Source: Adenanthera pavonina
Taxonomy: Eukaryota > Streptophyta > Magnoliopsida > Fabales > Fabaceae
DNA: 64,000 nt
Direction of reading: 5' to 3'
Assembly: GCA_026686845.1 (NCBI GenBank)
Contig: JAIVEN010000018.1
Coordinates: forward strand, 11,999,001 to 12,063,000
The position numbers were made by a program, and so were the translations under genes. Under the pieces are notes generated by a model. The model was not told the origin of the DNA, made no database searches, and was given only the letters and a program-made list of their open reading frames with translations. Below, piece by piece: positions 25,401 through 37,400 of the stretch (within the stretch, counting starts at the first letter, position 1; every line of letters begins with the position of its first letter).

Positions 25401-28400
25401 AGAATGAAGGAAAATAAGTTAAAATGTTACTAATGTCAAGCCCCCATTAAAAAAGGCCTCCAAAAACCTAAATAAATAACAAAATTATGACTGAAGGTTT
25501 ATAAGTCATTATAAGTCAACTTACATTGTAGCGGAGAAAATGGCTAATCGCTAGACCAGAAGTCAACTTACAACACTGCATGTTGATTTTGTGCTAATAA
25601 CAAAAGGATTAGACTAGACATCATAGATGGGGTAATTTTTGGGGTCGATAACTTGTGCTTCGGGACTTCGATAAAGGTGATTCTAAGTCTTACATCTAGT
25701 GTAAGATCTTTCCCAACTAAAGGCACCAGATTCACACAAGGATTCATCCTTCTGAAAATGTTATGCCCAGAACCGAGTGCTACCATTTTTGGCTAAAAGT
25801 TGTGAGACTAACATCTAGAACCACTCAAAACCAAATCTATAACTAGGCCAACAATTCCAACACCTGACAATGACGCAAAAGAGCATGTGAATGGGGTTAA
25901 ACCAGATCAAAACTTTCTCTGTATCAAAATATGACCTTGAGAATCCATAATCTACTATGGAACACAAAAGCCCAAAACCCACAAAAGAGGTTTAGAATAC
26001 AAAACAACCACGGAGACATACAACATGTGTCATAATACACTTGCTTAAACCATCGCCACAAACAAAATTATACCATAATAATAAGTCAACCTTATACCCA
26101 TCATTTCAAGTACAAAATTCTATTAAGCATCTTGCAATACATTATAGAATATTGATTCATGCTTCCAAACCATTAACAAGTCATTGTCTAATATTTTCAA
26201 GTAAAACAAATATCTCATAGCATATGAATATTACATTAAAATGTCATGTGATCCTTGGCATTTACATGAGAAAGGCATAAAATATAAAAAATGTCCCTTT
26301 TTAGTGTTATATCAAATATGTCCGAAAGGATAGAAAATATGGAGAACTACTTCTTCAGTGCTTTCCCCTTATCATTACTAGATCCTTCACCTAAAAATAT
26401 TAAGCCCCAGGGTAAGATATAAAATTCTAGTTCCCAAGGTAAACAATTCAAAGACAAAGTTACCATCTACAGATCTATGTTCACATAACTACAAGAAATA
26501 TAAATCCAAACACATGATTAACAACATATAATAGAATCAAGTATGTGGCCACATATTGGGTTGGACCCAATGAGATCATCCTGTGGAACTAGAGCTAGTA
26601 GCATTGTATGAGAGGTAATCAAACTCTTGGGAGGTGCATCTAGTCTTGGTTCACCCATCCATACCATGATAGCTGGCAACAGTTGTGAGGAGGTGTACCT
26701 GCTCATCTTGACATTCATTACAATACAGTAGCTAGCAACACTCATAAAGAGGTGTACCTGCTTCTTGCACAACTCATACATGATAGCCAATGACACTCCC
26801 CAATAAGGTGCTCCTACTCCGTATGTGATCAACATAGTACATGCTAGTGACACTCCCATCAGAGGTGCACCTACCCTTGTTTCACTCGTGCATCCACATA
26901 AAAGTTGGTGTCTAGGTTTTAATTATATATGCATATAGGTCGACTAATACATGGCCATATGATCCTAAAACCAATCACATCCATTCATTACAATATATGT
27001 ATAACAAGCATGCAAAGTCCAACTAGGAATTCAAACCCTAGTTACCTTTACCATGCATAAGCTAGACATTGTGGTAAGCCATTTGCAAAGAGGAATCTAA
27101 ACACAACCAAGTGGTCATGCAAACCAAAGAACTTAAAATGAGTTTCCAATACATAACCCAAGCCTATGAGCCATCAATTAGCAAATTAAACTCCCTAGGC
27201 TTCATATCCAACTTCGTACCCAATAAGCCCAAAATTATGACTACACTTAAATCAGTTTTCCCAATGATTACAATAGTCTCCAACAACCCACAAGGTGCTA
27301 ATGGCTCCAATGAAACAAGTCAACCACCCTAAACAACCATAATTTGAATTCTCAAGTGAGTATGAGAACCTAAATTGCTATAAGGTAGAGTTTGATACCC
27401 CTAGCCATAAAAAACCAACAAACCACTACTCATTGCAAACTTAATTATACCTAGTCCATTATATTATAGCACTTTGTAATATCCGGGCACTGACGAGGGT
27501 GGGGAGTGATTGCTGGTGCAAGAAAAGGGGGTGAGATAAAGTGATGAGGCACGGATAAAGAGCAGCTCCTAGCAGGCTTCTAAGTGGGAGGGACCTAGGA
27601 ATGAATCAAATACATACTGGAATGAGAGGGATCCAGAGATTGTATAGGTATGGGACTATACGGTTAAGGATAGTTTAAAGGAATTGATAGGTACTACTTA
27701 TACCAATAAGATGCATCTACCTTTTTGGTAGCCTATCCTTAAGAACTCTGCAGTTAAGCGTGCTTAATTTGGAGCTATTTTGGGAAGGGTGATCTCCTGG
27801 GAAGGAGGTGTGTGAGTGAGGACAAAACACACTGAAAGGGCTTGTGTTAGTTTGTGGGGACAGTCGTCAATCCCGAACAGCGGCCAGATGTTACACACTT
27901 TAATTCGGCTAGGGTTTGCCACTTTCATCACAAATACATCATAATACTTTAGATAATCCACACCCATAATGTCTAGAGACTTCAAGAAGCAAGATTAAAG
28001 CATTTTAATCATGAAAATCACACCTGAAAGATACTACACAAATATCTCTACCCAACCACAAAAAATAAAGCTTCAAATCTAAAAACACAACAGAGGAGAG
28101 ACATTTACCTTCAAGATTTGAGCATTTCATTGATGAAATTTGAGTCTCCAAAGTAAAAAATCTTGTACCCTATTAGAGTAAGTTGAAGCCCCCTTAAAAC
28201 CCTAGCCCTCTTTGCATATTAGGGTTGTTTTTGTGTACTTATAGTCATATAAGCATTATAGAAATTGACTCACCTTCAATATTAGAGCATGTCATTATTT
28301 TTGCACATTTTATGATGCTAGAAATCACAGAGGGACTAATTTGCAAAAATTTTCCCGATTTCCCTCAAATTCCAATTTTCATAGGATCTAAAGCTTGGTG

Positions 28401-31400
28401 ACTGATATTTCCAATAATTTAATTATTTAAGAATTAAACATCCTAGTAATCAAAGTAACATATAATCAAACATATTTTTTTCATATACTTCATACTAAGT
28501 ATTATAAACATATTCTGACATCATAATGGCATGAGATAATACATATATGCAAATTGAACATGATGTAATCACATAGAGCCCTAACCATGGATTTGGTCTG
28601 TCCTTTTGCAACTTCATATAAGGTATAGTTTAGATAGACTATTCCACTTTCTATGATCTTTTTAAGACCATTGATTAGGGAATACCATTTCACATTCTTT
28701 AGTTATTTAAGACCTTGGCTTAGGGAATGGCCTATAGTGAGCACTCCACCTTCCATACTACGGTTTAGGGAATGCTTGAGCCCTTTTTATCTTCTACCTT
28801 TGGGCTAAAGGATAGTAGTTTAGAGAAGTGGCATGTATTGCCTCATCCACAAGGCCTTTTGTGTAGTTTAGGGAGTGTTGGCAATTATCCCATGATAATA
28901 AAGGACATTACTACCCATTTCTAACTTATATAAAATCAATCCTTTTAGCATACTCATCATTTTATACATTATGGGTAGCATTACCAGTCAAATTATCATA
29001 TGCTTTTATTAAAACATAACATCATACATACCATTGATGGATTTTATTTATCAATTTTTAAATAGTATCACCATGGGTTTATAATATGCCATGATCATTA
29101 TCAAGCCAACATCATGGTACTAAAGAAACATGTGAGTAAATCTATGGTTAGGGTTTATTTAGCAAAGTATGCATTATGGAAGGATAAGAAGTTAACTTAG
29201 TTACCTAAATACTTATCTACAAAATATATATAGTATAGTAAGCAAGTCAAGTGGTTCATTTACAAGGAATGGAATCCAAGAGCTACTAATCCACAACCAA
29301 AATTGAGGGTTTCCAAAAGTCTCATGCACACCCTACAAGCCATATGTTATGTCATTAAGTGTCTCATAAACACAAAGTCACAAGACCCTAGTTCATAACT
29401 TAGGAAAAATCTAACCCTAACTAAGTCACTTACCTAATTCGGGTTCTAAAGGTTCCAAATAACTTCAAATAGCTATACTAATGCTCCATAACAAATTTAA
29501 ACTTCTTCAACAAAAATTCAACAAAGCATGATCTATGATGGTGTTTTCAGTGTTTGTACCTATAATGTATGGACACTTGCAAACCCTAGCCTCAATCTTT
29601 GGTCAAATCTTAAAACCACTTCAAGAACCATCAGGATGAAACCCTAAGGATGAAACCCTAGTAGAGCTCTTGAGTTGCTTTTTGAAGACCGTAGCAGTCT
29701 GCCTTTATTCACTATTTTTATATAAGTAGTCATTATTCAAATAATCTTCTTCATTATTTAAATAATTTAGTATGAAAATATCCATATTTGAGCTTTCTTT
29801 ATATCAACATGATTAATATGGAATCAAGGATCTTTTATTGGTGTGTCTTAAGTTCCACTATTTCTAATATGAATTCTTAATAACGATGCCGAAAACTTTA
29901 CGCATAAAAAGTTTAACCACAAGTGTTCATGTAGTATTAAATAGTAAAGAGAGAGTAAAAGTATGTAATGATTCTAGAGCTGGTACTAACAACTTGATTG
30001 ACACTCATTTAATTTGAGAAAAATATAAAATAGAATAGAAATTAAATGAAAGCCAAAACTAAATTACAATTAATGTTTGTAATGATTCTAGAACTCAAGT
30101 GGTGTCTTGGATTATTACAACTATGATTACTTCTTGATGTCCAATTGCCTTCCCTCAATTTCAATTAAAGTTCTATCAGCTAGTTAGGTTCCTCAATAAT
30201 GTCTTTCAAACCATTAAAAGGTGTTATAGTTACATTAATCCTTAATTTCTTAGGTGATTAATTAATTTGAGTAAATGAAATACAAGATTGGTGTAACTAT
30301 ATAGGGTTAATAGATATTCCTATCTTGCAAGCAAATCAATCTATTTGGTAACCAAATACTTGATGTTACGCAATTCAATTGACGGTCTATTTTAAATCCC
30401 TTATTCATAACTATATAGGATTCCTTGATGTTTTGTGATAATAAGTATACCATTGAATCAACAAATATAACATTAATGTATTAAAGGAAGAAATTATCAT
30501 ATGCTAATCCATAATTGTGACATCCGGGCATTGATGAGGGTGGGAAGTGATTGCCGGTGCAAGAAAAGGGGGTTAGATAAAGTGATAAAGCACAGACAAG
30601 GAGCGGCTCCTAGCAGGCTTCTAAGCGGAAGGGGCATATGAATGAATTGAATACATACCGGAATGAGAGGGATCCAGAGACTGTATAGGTATGGAACTAT
30701 ATGGTTAAAGGATAGCTTAAAGGAATTGATAGGTACTATCTATACCAACAAGGTGTACTTACCTTTTTGGTAGCCTATTCCTTAAGAACTCCTTAGTTAA
30801 GCATGCTTGACTTGGAGCAATTTTGGGTTTGTGGGGACAATCATTAATCCCAAAGAAGCGGCCGGATGTTACAATAATCATGGGTATAATAATCTAAAAG
30901 CAATGTTAAATAACACGCAAATGAGTATTTCCATATAAAAATATGTATAGCATTCCATCAACAACAAAAATATATGAAAGGAAAGAGAAAGAAAAGAAAA
31001 AAAACCTATCCATTGGAGTTAAAATCCCTTCTAAGCCATTGAACTCTAGTATCTCAATGCCTCAATTCTCCCTATTAGAGCCCTAAAGCCACCTCTTAAG
31101 TGCTGAATATGTCCATATAATGTTGGAAGGTCATAAATATTGAAAACCTAAGGTTTTCTTTTGGTGGGGTGGGGTGGGGTAGAGGAGCACAAAATGTAAT
31201 GTTTTGAAACTATAGCTCGAAAATCATATCCCAGTGTATTGATTCGATGCTAGTTATTATTATAACACACATCTTGTATTTCACGTGCAAACTCAATCGG
31301 CACCCATTATACTTCCACCCAACATTGGTTATATTTTTTTCAGTTTCTTTTCTATTTTCATAATTTCTTTGTGCAACTCTACTCTCTTTAATCCCTAGGC

Positions 31401-34400
31401 ATAAAATGTGGTAAAATAGATGAGAATAAGACTTGAAAAATGTTAAAACATGCAAGATATAGTCCTTAACTTAGTAGAAATACTTATACTCATCAATTCA
31501 CAAAGTCTCTTTCTACCTAATGACCCCACACACGAGTCAACTTCACTAAACAAGGACACTACTGCTCTGTTTGCTCATTAAGATGATGGAACTCATGCAT
31601 ATGATACTTGCATATTTGACCTTGCATTTTTATAAGACTACATTTTGGAAGTGGACTTAAGTTGATATTTGTGGTAATGGCTTAAGATTTAGCAATAATA
31701 CCCTCAATAATTTGATATTGATCCATATGCAAAGCTTCCTCTGGAAATGTCATTGAATGTACTCAGAGCCCTATGCTGGACTTCATTCGTTCTCCAACAC
31801 TAATTCTAGAAAGAGAAGATAATCCAGATAAGATAGAATAATAGGATAAATCATACAAATCCTAATTCAAACCAAGTTTATTTATAAGATAATAAATCCT
31901 AATTCAAATTCAAAATAAATAAAACCTAACTTTTTAAAATAAAAATAACATAAAATAAATTTAATTAACTCTAGCTTTTTTTGTCATCTTAGGATTGAAC
32001 TTCCATTCCCCATCTTTTTTCTCTTGCTTGAAAGAACTCTCCTCTAGAGAGTAAAATTGATGATATAACTTTACCTAAGGCAAGATGTAACTGGGAAACT
32101 TCCCCAAGTAGCATTTGAATAAGGGTATCATTTCGAATAAATGAGGTAATAGTGAAGAAAACCATAAGATAAGAGAACAATCAAATCATTTATGATTGCA
32201 TTAATCTCTTCAATTAGGTGTTCAGCAAACCATTGTGAGCAATTAAGAGCATCATGACTAATTTGTGCACGTTTCTTTTCAAGCATCCTAACTTGCTGTC
32301 AATCATAAATCTCTAAGGTATTTGACTTAGGATCTTCAACCACCAACTTGAAATCCATATTCCATGTCGCATTTAAGTTCTTATGCTTCATAATAGTCCC
32401 CTCTAAATGTAGTTTACCTTTAGTAAGCTTTTATGTCACATATGGGTCAAAGACACATCGTCTTGCTCATGTCCATAGTTTTGGGCTCTCCATATGGTGG
32501 TACCAGAGTAATTTCAAATGTCATGAGATATTTGTTTTCCTTGATCTACCACATCTTTAACTTTCATGTCCTTATTCTCTTACGAGCTTGTTTCTTCCTC
32601 TTGAGTTTCAACAATATCACTACTCAACAACTAGATTTTGTTCATCTTGTTGAATTTTCCATCTCATAGGCAACATCAAAACCTTTTTTAGAAGATCTTC
32701 ATCTACTAGTTTGACCTCTTTTATGGTTGTGTTTTCACTTCGAAGCTTGAAAAATGAATTTCTAAACCATTAGTGCTAATATTGTCTTCTTTTACCACAT
32801 TAAGATAGATAAAGGGCCTTTGATGGGGGTACTATGTAACATCCTTGCCATTTTGTTGATAATATAAGAGGGTATGTATAGAAGATGATAATATAGAAAT
32901 AATTATGGTGAGATAGTGAAAATAAATGAATTCATTTAAAAAATATAATTTCTCTCTGGTAAAAATCTCAATCTAAGATAAAGACATATTTAATCTTCAA
33001 TTTTATCATTTACAAAAACTCTTAAATAAAAATTGAATAGCCTATAGATGTACCACCACTCAAAATCACCTAAATACCACAAAGCACATGGACTAATGTG
33101 CAGAACAAGGGAATGCCATGACATAGACAGGATATGAAAATCCCAACTTTTGATGTGCCTAACTTCTGCTACAAAACCTTGATTCACGTGACTCTAAAGC
33201 CTACATGTCATTATAAAAATCCTCTAACTAAAGACATTAACTTCACCTCAAAAATCATATGAGGGTTTTAGAGACCCAAGACCTAAATGGTTACTTTTTG
33301 CCTTCCAACTTCAATTGTACTTCCTAAATCCTATTTAAACAGAATAAACTCAAACCAAACTTGCCCACTGGATTTTCAAATGCCCCAAAGGTTATGAAAA
33401 TGACAGTGATACCTTGAATAATTCTTTTAATCAAAACTTGGCCCTTCAAAACCTCAAAAACTACTAACTATAGATATGCCCAAAAATCTAAGATTCAAGC
33501 TCAAAACTTGAAATAACCACATAAACATGTTACATTAGTCGTAATATACTTGAACAATCCACCATACCTTGCAAAAACAAGCTACAACAATAAACCCAAA
33601 ATCACACTAAGGAGGTTCAAGCTAGTTCATTAACTTGACATTTCAAGACAAAAGGTAGGACTCCAACTTCTCATATAACCTTGTAAACGTAACTTGCAAG
33701 TCATAATAAACATGTTCATCTTGCATGGTTATGTTCCAATAACACCAATACTGATTCAAATCATAGCATCCATTATGTAGCATAATGAAACCATATCATA
33801 GCATAATTATTCTAAGAGCTAGAAAACATACATAGTGTTAAACATATATCATATTTATGTCTTATCATCCCATAGGGATGAAATCAAAAGTGTAACACCC
33901 TACTTCCAGACATCCCGACTTGATCAAAGAACTTCAAAAACCAACCAAACACAACCCAGACATCTCAAAACAACTTCTCAAAACTTCAAAGTAGCGGAAA
34001 AACACCTAAAAGGCATTTGAACAGGATGAGGGGGTGGCTTGCTACAGTGGCGTTGTGACTACGACCCTTCATAGATTTACTGATGCCCACTGACTTGCTG
34101 GCGCCACGGCCCCAGCATTAGAACTTGTATAAGCAAATTGCTGATTTGTCGGGCTAATTTTTGAAGCGCATATCTTTATGCTCCGATCTCCGATTGACTT
34201 GATTCCAACTCCTACAAGTCACTCTCACCATTATCTAATCATGGACACCAATTTCATTCAAATCCAACTCCATTTGGAAATTCTGGATGCTTAACACCGT
34301 TTTGGCCACTTTTTGACCAAAACTCACAACCTATCACCTCCAATTGCCACTAAAGGCAAATGGACACCCAGAGATCCTTCACATAGGTCATATTTGGCTA

Positions 34401-37400
34401 AACTAACATGTCCAAGGAGGTTTTACCCCAAAAAAATCTTTCCTTCGAGAGTTGACCCCCTTGAACCCCAAAACCACATGATGGCCCATGTGCCCAAAAC
34501 TCACATACATGGCCCAAAACTCATAAGTGCATGCCTTCTTGTTATGCTTAGTTACACTAATGTTTTTTCCAGTTTTGTTTGTTTCAAGTAGAATTATATC
34601 AATTAGTAGGATTGTTTGTGAATTTAAATCTTGTTGTTCTTGATTGTAACTGTTTATATAATTCATCACCTGTTATATTATTTCTTTTGTTTATATTAAT
34701 TTATCCTTCATATTATTCAATCATTAATTTATTGTAATTCTTATTGTCCTAGTTCCTTTTTATTTTTGTTTAGTCTCCTATAATGCTTTTTGACTTTTTA
34801 CACATTGTACCAACACTAATATCTTTACAAATCTTAGCAGTTGAAGCTGTTGCAAATGGTCAACAAGCCTGGAGGATCCTTGAAGATCTCACTACTAATA
34901 TTGATCTTGTTTTAACTGAGGTAGTCTTGCCATGTTTAACTGGCATTGGCCTTCTATCCAAGATTATGAGCCATGAAACTTGCAAAAATATTCCTGTGAT
35001 AAGTGAGTATATTTATATATATTTTTATTTCTCATTTATGAGCAAATGTATCTCCATAACTTTGGTTATTTTTATTCACCTAAATTTGCTGAGTTTTATG
35101 TGCAGTGATGTCAACTCATGATTCTATGAGTGTAGTATTTAAGTGTTTATCCAGGGGTGCTGTTGACTTTTTAGTCAAGCCTTTACGAAAGAATGAGCTA
35201 AAAAACCTTTGGCAGCATGTTTGGAGGAAATGCCATAGCGTGAGTTTACTAAAAATCATCCGCTTTATCTGTGAAATTTTCATTCATTTGTGGACTAAGT
35301 TCAGGTAAGTTATTTTTTATTATAGCACTCAATACGTAGCATATTGTAATTGTTTAAATCTCCAATTCATTATTGTTTTTCCTTTCATTTAAATTAGTTG
35401 GTTAGATCTATATTTGTTGCTATGATTAAATAGTTGTTCTCCAAATTATTTTTTTCACTTACTTCCAACTCCCTCTGGTGAAAGTCATGTTTAATGGGTG
35501 CACGTGAATGTAGAGATTTTGTTGTTCAACTTTGAACTTATAACTCACATTTTCATCAGTCTAGTGGTAGTGGAAGTGAAAGTGGTGTGCGTACTCAGAA
35601 GTCTTTGAAGTTAGAAAGTGGGGAACATTCTGACAACAAACATGGCAACTGTGATGAAGATGATATTGGAAGCATTGGCTTGAATGCAAGAGATAGAAGT
35701 GATAATGGAAGTGGCACCCAGGTACATTCTATGCTCTTCCAATAAATCTTGGTTCTTATTAGTATATGTGAACTACATATTTCATTCTTATGTTAAATAT
35801 GTTCTTTGCAAGTGATCGATAATCAATGTGTTGTTTTAATTAAAGTTTCTTATAATATATATCTCATTGTTTTATTTTTGTTACCCAAATTTTCCTTGTT
35901 TAATACTTCTTCAAAGAGTTTTCAATATGTATAAATTATAAGCTTTTAAAAAATCCAACTTAAATACCAAAGCCTTTAATTCTAAAGCTAGATATGGTGA
36001 TGAGAAAACTAACTCATTTAAATGCCATATAAAGACCCGTGCAGCTCTGTGGAATTTAGACATCCTATATGACCTACCAAATCATGATTTCATTGATGTG
36101 AAATTGCAATTTGATTTGCCATATTGGACTTCTTCAAACTCTGATATTTTTGGACCAGTTCTTGGCTTGATTTTTCTTCCATGCATCCCTAGAAATGAAT
36201 ATGTGCACAGAATGAGCTCAAATGAAAATAAATCAATATATCCAAGAACACATCAATCCATCAATATCCTCTATTTACAGCTTAGAAACTACTAGTGCAT
36301 ATTTTCCTTGTAAAAATTGAATAATTTACTAAAATATATCCAATAAATATCTAAATGACAAGGAAAAGATGTTAAATAACATGTAATTATAGGAGTTAAC
36401 AATGAAATTCAATGTAGGTATGCTTGTTAAGAAATCATGTTTCATGTGTAGACTATATTTGTATATATCTCAACTAATTCATATTAGATTTAACGAACAT
36501 GGTTTTCATTTGTTTCCCTTTTATCTAAATTCAATTGAATGAATCCCCTTTCACAAAAAAATACTTAATTAATTTGTAATAGTACTAAAAGAAGAAGTGA
36601 TTGATAATTAATGTTTGGAATATCTTACAATAACATATAAATCACAGAGTAATGATAGAGTGTACCTTAAACTTTGACTGACAAATGTTGCTGAGCTGGA
36701 TTTACACCTTGTAAGCTTTTTATTTAATGTGTTCGATTTCATCAAATGTTTGGATCATAACATTGTAATTTGATGTGAGTCTTACACCAAAATCATCAAA
36801 TCCAAAACATATTGTTGTGCAATTTGGAAGAGAAAGAACATATAAAAACAAAATGCAATGCACTCTTGCAAAAACCTATATGATCTATTGATTTCAAGAA
36901 AAATTTTTCAACTAAAATATATTATCTAATATACCCCCTATTTTCATTCGAATACTCATTTTTAGGTCACTATTCTACAGAGTTCTTGGACCAAGATGGC
37001 AGTTGAAGTTGATAGCCCACGACCAATGTCCCCTTGGGAACAATTAGGGGATCCACCTGCAGGTAGCACTTGTGCCCAAGTTATTCATTCAATGCCTAAA
37101 ATAACTGCCAACATTCAGGTGACTACAACAAAGGATTGCGAGACACAAGATGGCAAGCATGGTATATTTTTGTTGTATCTATTTTTAGCTATGCTAGTGT
37201 TAAAATAATTCATCAATTTGCTTGGATAACTCATGCATTTATAACTAATAATAGAAAAGTAACTTGTTACCGTAAAAATATCGAAATAAGTCATTCTGAG
37301 AATTAGTTGATTTTTTTTGGAAATAGAATGATGTGAGTTTTACTTAAGGAAATTATGTTGGGATTACTTAAAATTCTGTAGAACTAAATGTACATTTCTA

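Larger units (their letters stand above)
13412..34840 (+). other. Giant first coding intron of the PRR gene (21.4 kb)
   Basis: Canonical GTAAGT donor and TTAGCAG acceptor interrupt the receiver domain after residue 128. It is filled by transposable elements listed separately. Stretches where I recognise nothing: 13412-16189 and 18421-18857 (apart from microsatellites), 24524-26630 and 27896-30515. 28610-28870 has weak internal repetition around GATTAGGGAAT. 33890-34510 is locally GC-richer and looks like a decayed LTR without definable ends. Confidence 0.85.

Noticed and set aside
27743..27804. A functional 5S rRNA gene
   Set aside because: Only part of 5S is present and it is embedded in an LTR with target duplications; it is an element promoter, not an rRNA gene.
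33891..34557. TGTAAC...GTTACA unit as another solo LTR
   Set aside because: Flanks differ (AAAAG and CTAAT) and no relative is present; only a vague retroelement character remains.
34313..34669. ORFs on both strands just before PRR coding exon 2
   Set aside because: Overlapping opposite-strand ORFs without recognisable domains, inside decayed LTR-like sequence and intron.
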